DNA of 64,000 nt from JAKLQR01 sp963753165 (GCA_963753165.1 CAVWBP010000009.1:1-64000), one strand, 5' to 3'. Shown: positions 40,895 through 49,798, counted from the first letter of the stretch. Translations and numbers: made by a program. The notes: generated by a model from the letters alone, not told the origin.

Positions 40895-41536
40895 TTACAG
40901 GTATTGTTCTTCAAAAGCTATTTTTTCCCTGAAGATATCAAACCATTTCGAATCCTTTTTCTCATACTTTCTGAATATTCCCCAGCTGAAAAGGTCAACG
41001 GCCTGCAGTCCATAATATTGCCGCGAGTCCTGGTGTTTAATATCCAGTGGTACCTTAGGGTCCAGACGCCCCTTTAATTGTCGGAAAATATATTGATTAA
41101 AATCCCATATCTGTTTTTGCGTTTTACTTTTATCAAGAATAAGCATAACTGGTTCCTGGGCTTTCTCAAAGGGGATTTTGTCGAGCACGAGGCGTGAAAC
41201 ATAGTTATAAACCCTTTCCTTATCCTGGGTAAGCCTTTCATAGACCCGCCTCTTGTTGAGTGTCAGGGCATAAATAGCAAATTTCAGATCCTTGGTTTGG
41301 GTGTAGAAATATTTCTTGATCTCAAGGACTGTTTTGGTACCTTTTAGCTCTTCGGCATTTGATTTCTTTCGATTAAGTTTTCGAGCTAATGTTTTCTTAA
41401 TTGCCTTGATTAGCTGCCGATTATTCGCTGGGCCTCTTATAGCCAGTATGGTTATAGTGAAAAATTTGGACGGTTTCTTATTCACAAATCTCTTGAAACC
41501 GAGATCACCACTCTCGTCAAGATATAGAAACCACAT
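40895..41536 (-). CDS. DUF3800 protein
   Basis: A 213-residue protein starting MWFLYLDESGDLGF, the N-terminal signature of DUF3800, a family with a predicted RNase H-like fold. Conserved acidic points: DESGD (residues 7-11), LILDKSKTQ near the middle, and the C-terminal HQDSRQYYGLQAVDLFSWGIF. The family is widespread, often next to mobile elements and defence genes. Its biochemical role is not settled. Here it is convergent with the MNT-HEPN remnant. The composition of this patch (AT-rich, Lys-rich) differs from the kdsD gene that follows, which would fit acquired DNA. Confidence 0.85.
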   Translation of the reverse strand: MWFLYLDESGDLGFKRFVNKKPSKFFTITILAIRGPANNRQLIKAIKKTLARKLNRKKSNAEELKGTKTVLEIKKYFYTQTKDLKFAIYALTLNKRRVYERLTQDKERVYNYVSRLVLDKIPFEKAQEPVMLILDKSKTQKQIWDFNQYIFRQLKGRLDPKVPLDIKHQDSRQYYGLQAVDLFSWGIFRKYEKKDSKWFDIFREKIAFEEQYL

Positions 41537-41746
41537 GATCTAATAGATCTCTCTTCGGTATTTAAACTATTTAATTCGAGAACACATTTTATATGAAAGG
41601 AATACTATTTTTCAGCCTAGGGTGAAAAACAAATGAGGGGTCAGTCCTGTTTATTGCAATTTAATTTTTATTTTTTAAAAAAAGCACAAGGAAGGAAGCG
41701 GCTGAACTGCTTGATGGATAAGGGGTTATGCGGTATTCTTAAGCTC

Positions 41747-42715
41747 TTAGACTATCCCCTGTTTCAAAATATCGTGCAGGTGGATAATGCCGATTGGTTT
41801 TCCTTGATCGTCAGGGACTACAAGGGCGGTTATGGAATAGCTTTCCATGATAGAGAGGGCCTTGGCAGCGAGCTCATCCTGGGTGATGGTTTTCGGGTTT
41901 TGTGTCATGACCTCCCCGGCGGTTTTTTCAAAAAGACCTCCTCCCCAGATCTCCAGGCCCCTCCTGACATCTCCGTCGGTAACGACCCCGGCCATCCTCC
42001 CGTCCGGACTTGTCACGATTGCATGCCCCAGCCTCTTTGAGGACATCTCGATTACCGCGGTAGAAAGAGGGGTGTCAAGTGCAACGATGGGGAGGAGCTT
42101 TCCGGCATGCATAAGGTCTTTCACCTTTACGAAAAGTTTTTTCCCGATGCTCCCGGCCGGATGGAAAAACGCAAAGTCCTGTTCCTTCAGCCCCCGCTTC
42201 ACAAGCAAAGCAACCGCAATCGCGTCACCCATCGCCATGGTCGCCGTGGTTGATGCAGTAGGCACAACGCCCATGGGACATGCCTCTTCTTTTACCGAGA
42301 CATCGAGAGAGACGTCGGACTGCTTTGCGAGGGTTGAATTCGGGTTCCCTGTCAGGGAAACAAGTTTCACATTATACCTTTTCAGAAAGGGGACAAGTTT
42401 GACAATCTCCTCTGTATCTCCGCTGTTCGAAATCGCGATAATCACATCTCTTTCAGTTACCATGCCGAGGTCGCCGTGGCTCGCCTCTGCCGGATGGAGG
42501 AAAAAGGCAGGGGTGCCGGTCGAAGCAAGGGTTGCCGCGATTTTTTTGCCGACGAGACCGGACTTTCCCATCCCGGTGACGACGACCCTCCCCTTGCTCT
42601 GATAGATGATCTCGACCGCCTTTTCGAACGTGCTGTTGAGCTTATGCACAAGCGCAGCTATGGCCTCTGCTTCAATCTCCAGGACTTTCCTTGCTATTGT
42701 GAGTATATCGTCCAC
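41747..42715 (-). CDS. kdsD: Arabinose-5-phosphate isomerase
   Basis: Converts ribulose-5-phosphate to arabinose-5-phosphate, the first step of Kdo synthesis for LPS. The 322-residue protein has an N-terminal SIS sugar isomerase domain (GRVVVTGMGKSGLVGKKIAATLASTGTPAFFLHPAEASHGDLGM, then ISNSGDTEEIVKL and VVPTASTTATMAMGDAIAVALL) and two C-terminal CBS repeats (VKDLMHAGKLLPIV and AGEVMTQNPKTITQDE). It starts with GTG behind an AAAGGAAAG sequence. The product feeds KdsA, encoded at 54,663-55,490. Confidence 0.95.
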   Translation of the reverse strand: MDDILTIARKVLEIEAEAIAALVHKLNSTFEKAVEIIYQSKGRVVVTGMGKSGLVGKKIAATLASTGTPAFFLHPAEASHGDLGMVTERDVIIAISNSGDTEEIVKLVPFLKRYNVKLVSLTGNPNSTLAKQSDVSLDVSVKEEACPMGVVPTASTTATMAMGDAIAVALLVKRGLKEQDFAFFHPAGSIGKKLFVKVKDLMHAGKLLPIVALDTPLSTAVIEMSSKRLGHAIVTSPDGRMAGVVTDGDVRRGLEIWGGGLFEKTAGEVMTQNPKTITQDELAAKALSIMESYSITALVVPDDQGKPIGIIHLHDILKQGIV

Positions 42716-42841
42716 TCGTTCTTTCCTTTATAAGAAAATTTTAGTATACCATGAACGGAATTACCAGAGGGGCGTGCCACTATTCCTCTGCGTTCAGTAA
42801 TTCGTGTATTATATAATGTCTTCAGGAAAATTACGGAACGC

Positions 42842-43072
42842 ATGAAAAGATCGAATTTTCTCTTATGGATCGGGATCTCTGTGGCCGCCGGTGCGGTCCT
42901 GGGCATGTTTGCCGACCGGAAGGACCCGCTGAAAGGCGGCCTCATCGGGACAGCTGCAGGGATAGTCGCAGGTTCTGCAGCTGCCGCGTCTTATCAGTAT
43001 GTTACCGCCCGGGGGAAAATCCCCTATTATTCCAAGTCCTCCCCCTTCTACGACGAGTTCGATACGATCTGA
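42842..43072 (+). CDS. Small glycine-zipper membrane protein
   Basis: A 76-residue protein. An N-terminal hydrophobic segment (FLLWIGISVAAGAVLGMFA) is followed by a second one made of a Gly/Ala zipper (GGLIGTAAGIVAGSAAAASY). The tail is polar. Such proteins are common in Gram-negative envelopes, often with unknown function. The stop is 3 bases before the TTG start of the radical SAM gene, so the two are probably translated from one mRNA. A TATAAT hexamer at 42,812-42,817 lies 24 bases upstream of the start. Confidence 0.65.
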   Translation: MKRSNFLLWIGISVAAGAVLGMFADRKDPLKGGLIGTAAGIVAGSAAAASYQYVTARGKIPYYSKSSPFYDEFDTI

Positions 43073-43075
43073 ACG

Positions 43076-44611
43076 TTGATACTCCTCATCTACCCACCCG
43101 TTGCAAAGCCATGTGAACCGCCGGCCGGCATCGCAAGGCTCTCGGGCATGCTCGGAAGCCTCGGGATTGAACACCGCCTGCTTGATGCGAACAGAGAGGG
43201 GATTCTCCATCTCCTCCGGATGCCTGTGCCTCCTGAAAAAAAGCGCGATGTCTGGACACGGAGGGCTCTTCGCAATCTTGAGCAGAACCTTTCTTCCATG
43301 AGAGACCCGGCCCTGTACCGGCACGTCGACCGTTATGCAAGGGCGGTCAGGGACATAGGCAGAGTCCTTGTCCGGGCTGCTCCTCCGGACACCGCGGTGG
43401 GACTGGCAAATTACGAGCAGAAAGGGTTATCTCCGATCAGGAGTGAAGACCTTCTGCGCGCTGCGGAAAAACCTGAAATCAATCCTTTCTTTCCTTATTT
43501 CCGGTCAAGGCTCGATCAGTTTTTCCAGGAGAAGGCGCCCTCTGTTGTCGGCATCTCGTTGAGTTATCTGAGCCAGGCATTCTGCGCTTTTTCCATGATC
43601 GGTTACCTCAAGCGTACCTTCCCGGAGGTGAAAATAATTCTGGGAGGCGGGCTTGTTACTTCCTGGGCAAATAACCTCCGGGGGAGAAACCCTTTCTCCG
43701 GCCTTGCAGACCATCTTGTGGCAGGTCCGGGCGAATATCAACTTCTTTCGCTCCTTGGTCTGAGTGCGGAAGGAGGAAAGATATGGAGACCGGACTATCA
43801 TGCCCTGCCGCTTGACGGGTATCTTTCACCGGGGTTCATCCTCCCCTACAGCGCTTCGGCAGGGTGCTACTGGAAAAGGTGCACCTTCTGCCCCGAGAAT
43901 GCTGAAGACAACCCTTATGTCCCTGTCCCTCCGTCTCAGGTTCTTTCGGATATAAAGGACATTGCGGAAACAACAAACCCCGCGCTTATCCATCTTCTCG
44001 ATAACGCGATAAGTCCTGCCCTCCTTGAAGCCCTCTCGGCCACCAGACAAAGCGCGCCCTGGTACGGGTTCGCCCGCATCAGCCCCCGCCTGACCGATCC
44101 CGGTTTCTGCAGGGAACTGAAACAATCCGGATGTGTCATGCTCAAGCTCGGCATTGAATCAGGGGATCAGCGGGTGCTCGACGCCCTTCAGAAAGGGATC
44201 AGCGTTGAAACAGCGTCCGCAGCACTGAAGAACCTGAAAAAATCAGGGATAGCCACTTATGTATATCTCATGTTCGGCACGCCGGCTGAGACTGAGGCAG
44301 GTGCGCGGAAGACCCTTGAGTTTACGGTTAAGCACTGTGACAGCATCGACTTCCTGAACCTCGCAATCTTCAATATGCCGGTCTCCGGGGGAACCGCGCC
44401 GGAGGTTGAGACAAGAGAGTTCTATGAGGGAGACCTGTCCCTCTATACTGATTTTATCCATCCTGCCGGATGGGACAGGAAGCACGTGCGGTTGTTCATT
44501 GAGAATACATTTAAGAAACACCCGGCGGTTTCAGCAATTCTGAAAAACGACCCGCCGGTATTCACCTCCAACCATGCGCCGTTTTTTGTGAAGGAACGCG
44601 CAAGGCGTTAA
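43076..44611 (+). CDS. B12-binding-type radical SAM protein, unknown reaction
   Basis: A 511-residue protein starting with TTG right after the previous stop. The N-terminal 240 residues resemble the cobalamin-binding-like Rossmann domain of this class (ILLIYPPVAKPCEPPAGIARLSGML, VVGISLSYLSQAFCAFSMIGYLKRTFPEVKIILGGGLV). The radical SAM core carries SASAGCYWKRCTFCPEN; the three cysteines of C-x5-C-x2-C (GCYWKRCTFC) bind the 4Fe-4S cluster. A later stretch, LKLGIESGDQRVLDALQKGISVETASAALKNLKKSGIATYVYLMFGTPAETEAGA, is typical of the core's second half. The DxHxxG cobalamin ligand motif is not evident, so B12 use is uncertain. Substrate unknown. Confidence 0.85.
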   Translation: MILLIYPPVAKPCEPPAGIARLSGMLGSLGIEHRLLDANREGILHLLRMPVPPEKKRDVWTRRALRNLEQNLSSMRDPALYRHVDRYARAVRDIGRVLVRAAPPDTAVGLANYEQKGLSPIRSEDLLRAAEKPEINPFFPYFRSRLDQFFQEKAPSVVGISLSYLSQAFCAFSMIGYLKRTFPEVKIILGGGLVTSWANNLRGRNPFSGLADHLVAGPGEYQLLSLLGLSAEGGKIWRPDYHALPLDGYLSPGFILPYSASAGCYWKRCTFCPENAEDNPYVPVPPSQVLSDIKDIAETTNPALIHLLDNAISPALLEALSATRQSAPWYGFARISPRLTDPGFCRELKQSGCVMLKLGIESGDQRVLDALQKGISVETASAALKNLKKSGIATYVYLMFGTPAETEAGARKTLEFTVKHCDSIDFLNLAIFNMPVSGGTAPEVETREFYEGDLSLYTDFIHPAGWDRKHVRLFIENTFKKHPAVSAILKNDPPVFTSNHAPFFVKERARR

Positions 44612-44645
44612 AAAACAATAAAGTCTCATAGGTTAAAATATACGC

Positions 44646-46517
44646 GTGATACAGGTCAGTAATCTTTCAAAGGCATACGGCACCCAGATCATCTTTGACA
44701 ATGTCGGGTTTATGGTCAACGCCGGGGAGCGGATCGGCCTGACGGGCAGGAACGGCTCAGGCAAAACAACGCTCCTCAGGATGATAACCGGCGAGGCAAA
44801 ACCCGATACCGGCGTGCTCGGCATCCCCAACAACTATACTATCGGGTATCTTTCCCAGCACCTTCAGTTCAGTCAGGATTCGGTCCTCAAGGAGGCGTGT
44901 CTCGGTCTGAAACCCTCTGAAGACGGAAGGGATGAATCCTACAGGGCAGAGAAGATCCTGATGGGACTCGGTTTTTCAGTGGAGGATTTTTCACGCCATC
45001 CCCTCGACCTGTCCGGCGGGTTCCAGGTCCGTCTGCATCTTGCGAAGCTGTTTGCCTCTGAACCGGACCTGCTGCTCCTCGACGAGCCGACAAACTACCT
45101 CGACATCGTCTCCATACGATGGCTCACCAGGTTTTTGAAGGGGTGGAAGGGGGAACTTGTCCTGATCACTCATGACAGGGAGTTTATGGACGGGGTAACG
45201 ACTCATACCATGTGCATCCACCGGAGCAAGATACGGAAGATCGCAGGACCGACACAAAAGCTCTTCAATCAGATACTCATGGAAGAGGAAGTCTATGAGC
45301 TGACGAGGGTGAATGAAGAAAAGAAGCGCCGGGAGGTTGAGCAGTTCATAAACAGGTTCAGGGCCCAGGCAACCCGCGCGAGGCTTGTCCAGTCAAAGAT
45401 AAAGGCGCTCCAGAGGAAGGAGAAGCTCGAAAAGATGTCCGGGGCAAAGGACCTTGAATTCGAATTCGCCCGGGCGCCTTTCAAAGGGAAAATGCTGATC
45501 GAGGCAAAAGACCTCTCCTTTTCCTTTGAGCCGGAAGGCCCTCCACTTATAGACGGTCTGGACCTCTCTATCGGGAAAAAAGACCGGATAGCGGTCGTCG
45601 GGAAAAACGGGAAGGGCAAGACAACACTTTTGAGCCTGCTTGCAGGTGAGTTACAGCCGATCAGGGGTGAAGTGCTCCACCATGCACAGGCAAGTCTGGG
45701 CTATTTCGGCCAGACCAATATCCAGCGGCTCGACGTTGCAAAGACCGTGGAAGAAGAGATTCTCGACGCCATGCCGGAGTATAACAGAGGCACTGCGAGG
45801 ACCATTTGCGGCATTATGATGTTCGAGGGCGATACCGCTCTTAAGAAGGTCGCCGTGCTTTCCGGCGGTGAAAAAAGCCGGGTGCTCCTTGGCAAACTTG
45901 TCGTCAGCCCTGCAAATCTTCTCCTGCTGGACGAGCCGACCAATCATCTGGACATGGAATCCGTAGACTCGCTGCTGGCAGCGATAGAAGCATTTGAAGG
46001 AGCGGTAATAATCGTCACTCACAGCGAGATGATCCTGAATACAATTGCCACAAGGCTCATTGTGTTCGATGACAATACGGTGAAGGTTTTTGAGGGCACG
46101 TACCAGGATTTCCTTGAACGTGTCGGATGGACGGATGAAGAGGATACGGCAGTCCGCAGCAGCGGGAATTCCACGCACAAGAGCAATGGCGCAAAGAAAA
46201 AGGATTTGAAAAGAATAAAGGCCGAACTGATCAATGCCCGTTCCAGAACGCTCGGACCCCTTCAGGCAAAAATATCCGAAACAGAAGAGCAAATCATGCT
46301 GCTTGAAGAGCAGATCGAAGAGGATACCCAGGCTCTTGTTGACGCGTCGGTAAAAGGGGATGGGGAGGCGATCAGGAAATTGTCCATATCCCTGCGTGCG
46401 TCGAAGGAGAAAATCGACATCCTTTTCGACGAACTTGAGAAACTCACCGATGAGTTCGATGCGAAAACAAGAGAATTCGAGGAGCAGCTCGGTACAATAC
46501 AGGTATCAGACGGTTAA
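44646..46517 (+). CDS. ABC-F family ATPase
   Basis: A soluble 623-residue protein with two ABC domains and no membrane segment, the layout of ABC-F translation factors that bind the ribosomal E site. Domain 1: Walker A GRNGSGKTT, signature LSGGFQVRLHLAKLF, Walker B LLLLDEPTNYLD. Between the domains is the interdomain linker, Arg- and Lys-rich (NEEKKRREVEQFINRFRAQATRARLVQSKIKAL). Domain 2: Walker A GKNGKGKTT, LSGGEKSRVLLGKLV, LLLLDEPTNHLD. A C-terminal coiled coil (about residues 515-620) as in the Uup group. It starts with GTG. Rescue of stalled ribosomes is the general role; the exact subgroup is not determined. Confidence 0.9.
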   Translation: MIQVSNLSKAYGTQIIFDNVGFMVNAGERIGLTGRNGSGKTTLLRMITGEAKPDTGVLGIPNNYTIGYLSQHLQFSQDSVLKEACLGLKPSEDGRDESYRAEKILMGLGFSVEDFSRHPLDLSGGFQVRLHLAKLFASEPDLLLLDEPTNYLDIVSIRWLTRFLKGWKGELVLITHDREFMDGVTTHTMCIHRSKIRKIAGPTQKLFNQILMEEEVYELTRVNEEKKRREVEQFINRFRAQATRARLVQSKIKALQRKEKLEKMSGAKDLEFEFARAPFKGKMLIEAKDLSFSFEPEGPPLIDGLDLSIGKKDRIAVVGKNGKGKTTLLSLLAGELQPIRGEVLHHAQASLGYFGQTNIQRLDVAKTVEEEILDAMPEYNRGTARTICGIMMFEGDTALKKVAVLSGGEKSRVLLGKLVVSPANLLLLDEPTNHLDMESVDSLLAAIEAFEGAVIIVTHSEMILNTIATRLIVFDDNTVKVFEGTYQDFLERVGWTDEEDTAVRSSGNSTHKSNGAKKKDLKRIKAELINARSRTLGPLQAKISETEEQIMLLEEQIEEDTQALVDASVKGDGEAIRKLSISLRASKEKIDILFDELEKLTDEFDAKTREFEEQLGTIQVSDG

Positions 46518-47088
46518 CCTGCTGAATTCATAATTCTGAATAGTGGGGCCATAAAATGAATGAAGCCATAGCAAGGATCAGCTTGATTGGACAACCTGTA
46601 TGGCAGGCATTTCTACTTCTGCCTTAATGCTTCCAGGTGACCGTTTATCCTTCTATGGCCTCAGAATATGTCTTGCGACCTCAGGTCCGGAATCCCTTAA
46701 GCTCTTTTGTTAAAGTGGGTGCTTCGGGAGATGCTTCAGGCTTCCTCCTCGCTTCTGGAGGCTTGCTCACCACATCTCACTCCCGCTCCCTTTCAAAGAA
46801 CTTGATCCTCAGGTTTTATCCCGTCCTGAGTATCGCAATTTCCTGCTCTTCTTACTTATAAGTTTACTCTTTTCGCGCAGAATATCAAGAATCAAAAACC
46901 GGAGATTTTATCCGAAAAACAGCAGTCTCTCCCCATTAAGTTATGCCCTCAGTTCTTTTCTTTAAAAATTGCCGTTATTCATGATCTAAAATCAATTTCA
47001 GGCATATAGAGAAAAATAATCGCATTTCAGTGATGCTCAAATAAGAGCGGTTACAATAACTTTAAGCAAACATGCTGCCTGCTACACA
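46518..47088. other. Intergenic, possibly a decayed gene
   Basis: About 570 bases without a supported gene. A 74-codon plus frame (46,637-46,861) has no start signal. A short hairpin lies at about 46,738-46,763 (GGCTTCCTCC/GGAGGC). The AT-rich right half may hold promoters. Confidence 0.4.
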
Positions 47089-47208
47089 TCAGACAGTCCC
47101 GAAGGGCTTACCTTCAGTTTTTCCTTTTTTTGCTTGTCTTTTTTCTTTCAGGGTGTGCTGAGGTTTTTTCTTTGCATTTGGCTTTTGCTTGTTTTTTTCT
47201 TTGCTCAT
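47089..47208 (-). CDS. Small, highly basic protein
   Basis: A 39-residue protein, MSKEKNKQKPNAKKKPQHTLKEKRQ..., behind a strong AAGGAGG site 6 bases before ATG 47,208. Nearly half the residues are Lys or Arg. Very similar short Lys-rich proteins occur in many bacteria without a known role; nucleic acid binding is plausible by charge only. The strong ribosome binding site argues that it is real. Confidence 0.6.
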   Translation of the reverse strand: MSKEKNKQKPNAKKKPQHTLKEKRQAKKGKTEGKPFGTV

Positions 47209-47330
47209 GCTGTCCTCCTTGATAAGTCTTACTCTAATTCTACTGCATCCCTCAGAATAATCAACTGTAACCATTCCGGCAGGCATTCCTGGAAAGCCTC
47301 ACCAGTTAGTTCAGCATGATATAATAGAAA

Positions 47331-47549
47331 ATGGGGCAACAAATGTCTATCCTGGATAACCTATATAATGCCTTGACGAAAAAGGCGCAGACAGCATCAA
47401 AGGATATTACAAAGGAAATGGTGGAAGATTGGGTGGAGGAGGCTGGTCCTGTTGATAACCAGATAGCCTTCATGTCTGTAGCTCTTGTTGAATATACTGC
47501 CGAAGAAATGGTAGAGGATATTCTTCAATTAGCGTATTTGGATAACTAA
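47331..47549 (+). CDS. Small acidic protein, unknown
   Basis: A 72-residue protein (MGQQMSILDNLYNALTKKAQTASKDITKEMVEDWVEEAGPV...). No membrane segment; mostly helical and acidic. A TATAAT hexamer (47,320-47,325) lies only 5 bases upstream of the ATG, so the mRNA would be leaderless or translation may begin at the second Met (47,343). The stop overlaps the next start by one base (TAATG), so the two are a coupled pair. Family not recognised. Confidence 0.55.
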   Translation: MGQQMSILDNLYNALTKKAQTASKDITKEMVEDWVEEAGPVDNQIAFMSVALVEYTAEEMVEDILQLAYLDN

Positions 47550-47842
47550 TGAAAAAGAAATCATCGCATTTCTCGGTTGAGGACATAATCAGACATGAGT
47601 TCAGGAAACCTCTCAGCAGGGGAACTATCGGCAAGGACGCGAATGGGTTACTATGGGCTTACGGTGTTGTTCTGAAAGACTCCCGCTACTGTGTTGAAGT
47701 TATCACGATAGACCTGGAGACTCATAAAGTGGAACGGATAAAGGACAAAGAAAGCTCATATGAGCAAAGAGCAGATGCAACAGCATACATAACAGGATTG
47801 ATAAAGGGAATCCTTCCAATAAAAATTCCAGAGGCTCAATAA
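47549..47842 (+). CDS. Small protein, unknown, coupled to the preceding gene
   Basis: A 97-residue soluble protein (MKKKSSHFSVEDIIRHEFRKPLSRGTIGKDANGLLWAYGVVLKDSRYCVEVITIDLETHKVERIKDKESSYEQRADATAYITGL). The pattern of alternating strands followed by a helix suggests a compact alpha-beta fold. It overlaps the end of the previous gene at TAATG, so translational coupling is likely. I do not recognise the family. Confidence 0.6.
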   Translation: MKKKSSHFSVEDIIRHEFRKPLSRGTIGKDANGLLWAYGVVLKDSRYCVEVITIDLETHKVERIKDKESSYEQRADATAYITGLIKGILPIKIPEAQ

Positions 47843-47967
47843 AGATGGATCCTGCCCGCTTAATGGAAAAATGTCTGGATTTGGCAAATTAGTGTATACT
47901 TTAAGAAGCGTGCATCCTGAGACTCAGGAATTAAGACCATAGATCCGTAAACATAAGGAGAAGAATA

Positions 47968-48252
47968 ATGGCAGAAAAAAAGGAAAAAGCTATAAAAGAA
48001 AAAACCCCTAACTCAGCATTTATGAAAGCTATGAAACCCAGCGAGGCGCTGGCCAGGATAGTGGGGAATGAACCTCTTCCAAGGTCAGAAATGACCAAGA
48101 AGTTATGGGAATATATAAAGAAGAATAATCTCCAGGATGCAAAGGATAAGAGGAATATCAATGCTGATGAGAACCTCTTGGCGGTATTTGACGGGAAGAA
48201 ACAAGTCTCAATGTTCGAGATGACTAAATTAGTCAATAAACATCTCAGCTAA
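47968..48252 (+). CDS. SWIB/MDM2 domain protein
   Basis: A 94-residue protein with a Lys-rich N-terminus followed by a complete SWIB domain: AFMKAMKPSEALARIVGNEPLPRSEMTKKLWEYIKKNNLQDAKDKRNINADENLLAVFDGKKQVSMFEMTKLVNKHL. The domain is best known from eukaryotic chromatin remodelling complexes and from chlamydial proteins, including fusions to topoisomerase I, and stand-alone versions occur in a range of bacteria. A role in DNA compaction or topology is suspected. It has an AAGGAG site ahead of the ATG. Confidence 0.9.
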   Translation: MAEKKEKAIKEKTPNSAFMKAMKPSEALARIVGNEPLPRSEMTKKLWEYIKKNNLQDAKDKRNINADENLLAVFDGKKQVSMFEMTKLVNKHLS

Positions 48253-48348
48253 TCAGTCATATATTGAATCTTAAAAGCGCTATGTTTTCAGTACTCCCGG
48301 AATGAATCGGCACTGAAAGCGGTAATTATCTATTAATCAGGCCGAGAC

Positions 48349-48579
48349 ATGAGCGATCAGCAACCCAACAATCCTCTTCACGGTATTACTTTGGAAATGA
48401 TTCTTACTCAACTGGTAGCGCATTATGGCTGGGATGAAATGGGCAGAATCATCAATATCAGGTGTTTTAATAATGACCCAAGTATCAAGTCCAGTTTGCA
48501 GTTTCTGAGAAAAACCCCTTGGGCCAGAAATAAGGTTGAAGCTTTGTATCTACGATACAAAAGGAAGATCCTGGAATAA
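48349..48579 (+). CDS. VF530-type DNA-binding protein (DUF2132)
   Basis: A 76-residue protein that covers the whole family: NNPLHGITLEMILTQLVAHYGWDEMGRIINIRCFNNDPSIKSSLQFLRKTPWARNKVEALYL. The structure known for this family suggests double-stranded DNA binding. It lies 96 bases after the SWIB gene on the same strand, so two small presumed DNA-associated proteins sit next to each other. Confidence 0.9.
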   Translation: MSDQQPNNPLHGITLEMILTQLVAHYGWDEMGRIINIRCFNNDPSIKSSLQFLRKTPWARNKVEALYLRYKRKILE

Positions 48580-48681
48580 TAAACAGCATTTTATCTCATG
48601 AAAATCATCATTTTTGCTTGTGTGCTAAATATGCAAAGAAGCAGGAGTACACTGTTTGAAATGTGAACTGTGTCCTTGTTG

Positions 48682-49587
48682 TTATCCTTCGAAATATCGC
48701 GGGGTCACTTTCTTGCGCCCGGCTATGCGCTGATAGACTTCGTCGGAATACCCGAGGGCGATGACCGCATGAATCTCCTCTTCCGCAGGTATTCCGATGG
48801 AACGCTGGACAGAAGGATCTCGCTTCATGGCCGCAACGGCATATCCGATGAGACAGGAGCCGAGCCCCATGCTATGCGCCGCGAGCAGGATATTCTGTGT
48901 TGCGAGCAGTGCGTCCTCAGCCGGACTGGTTGCCCCCGGTTTCGATCCTACAAGAATAACAGCCGTACTGCCATGAAACAGCCGGTCCTTGCCCGATCCA
49001 CGCCATTCTTCAAGCGCCTCCTTCACCTTACGGTAATATCCGCGGAAATATGCATCGAGTTCTCCTTTGCCTATCAGCTTGAGGACCATGCGAAGCAGGG
49101 TCTTTTCCGCAGTGGCATTCAATTTTTCGAAAAAGGAGGCGACATGTTCTGCAAAGGCCTGCACTGCCTTCCTCTGCGGCAGGATGGTGAAGGTCCAGGA
49201 CTGACTGTTCGTTCCGGAAGGCGCAGTGATGCCGATCTTCATGAGGTCTTCGAGCAGGGCCCCTTCTACGGGCTGGTCAGTGAAGTGACGGCAGGAGCGC
49301 CGCGAGGCCATGAGCTGCACCAAAAGGGAGGTATTGAACTTTCCCGGAGGGAGCCACTGTTTCTCTGTGGTGAATGTCTTATACTGTGACATCTCTTTGT
49401 CGATTGCATGGACGCGGATCGCTTCCTGGGGACATACTGCTTCGCAATGTCCGCAGAAGATCGACTCCCCTCCCGAAACAGTCGCTTTTTCTTCTCTGAG
49501 CGAGAGTGTTCCTGTCGGGCAAACAGCGGCGCATAAACCGCAGCCATTACAAAGATCTCCATCGATCTCTATCCTATTTTCTTCCAT
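48682..49587 (-). CDS. Ferredoxin-nitroreductase fusion
   Basis: A 301-residue flavoprotein. The start at ATG 49,587 (MEENRIEIDGDLC) has an AAGGAGG site 6 bases upstream. Residues 1-65 hold a two-cluster ferredoxin domain: CNGCGLCAAVCP for the first cluster and IFCGHCEAVCP for the second. In the second, the first of the four expected Cys is replaced by Ser (ESIFC). The remainder is a nitroreductase fold that binds FMN (LMASRRSCRHFTDQPVEGALLEDLMKIGITAPSGTNSQSWTFTIL, then PAEDALLATQNILLAAHSMGLGSCLIGYA). Likely moves electrons from the clusters to FMN to reduce an unknown substrate. Confidence 0.85.
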   Translation of the reverse strand: MEENRIEIDGDLCNGCGLCAAVCPTGTLSLREEKATVSGGESIFCGHCEAVCPQEAIRVHAIDKEMSQYKTFTTEKQWLPPGKFNTSLLVQLMASRRSCRHFTDQPVEGALLEDLMKIGITAPSGTNSQSWTFTILPQRKAVQAFAEHVASFFEKLNATAEKTLLRMVLKLIGKGELDAYFRGYYRKVKEALEEWRGSGKDRLFHGSTAVILVGSKPGATSPAEDALLATQNILLAAHSMGLGSCLIGYAVAAMKRDPSVQRSIGIPAEEEIHAVIALGYSDEVYQRIAGRKKVTPRYFEG

Positions 49588-49798
49588 CCAAGCCTCCTTA
49601 ATAAACCGATACGGTAGAATATGATAACACTGCTGTCCAATCATTCGTAAGCTTCCGTTTCTCTTGAGAGTTGACAACCTGACGAATAGCCTCCTAAAAC
49701 ACTCTTCAAACTTGATATAATGATGCTTCGGATAAGAATCGATTCAACCCTGTTATCCACAACAGACAGGATCAAAAATAAGGAGCGAGAATATTGTC

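Noticed and set aside
41625..41690. Possible end of a REP-associated transposase element (GGGGTCAGTCCTG followed by an AT-rich run)
   Set aside because: The motif is short, there is no transposase nearby and no partner copy in the window.
46637..46861. 74-codon frame between the ABC-F gene and the small basic protein
   Set aside because: No ribosome binding site and an unconvincing composition. The opposite strand reads fragments that are equally unassigned.
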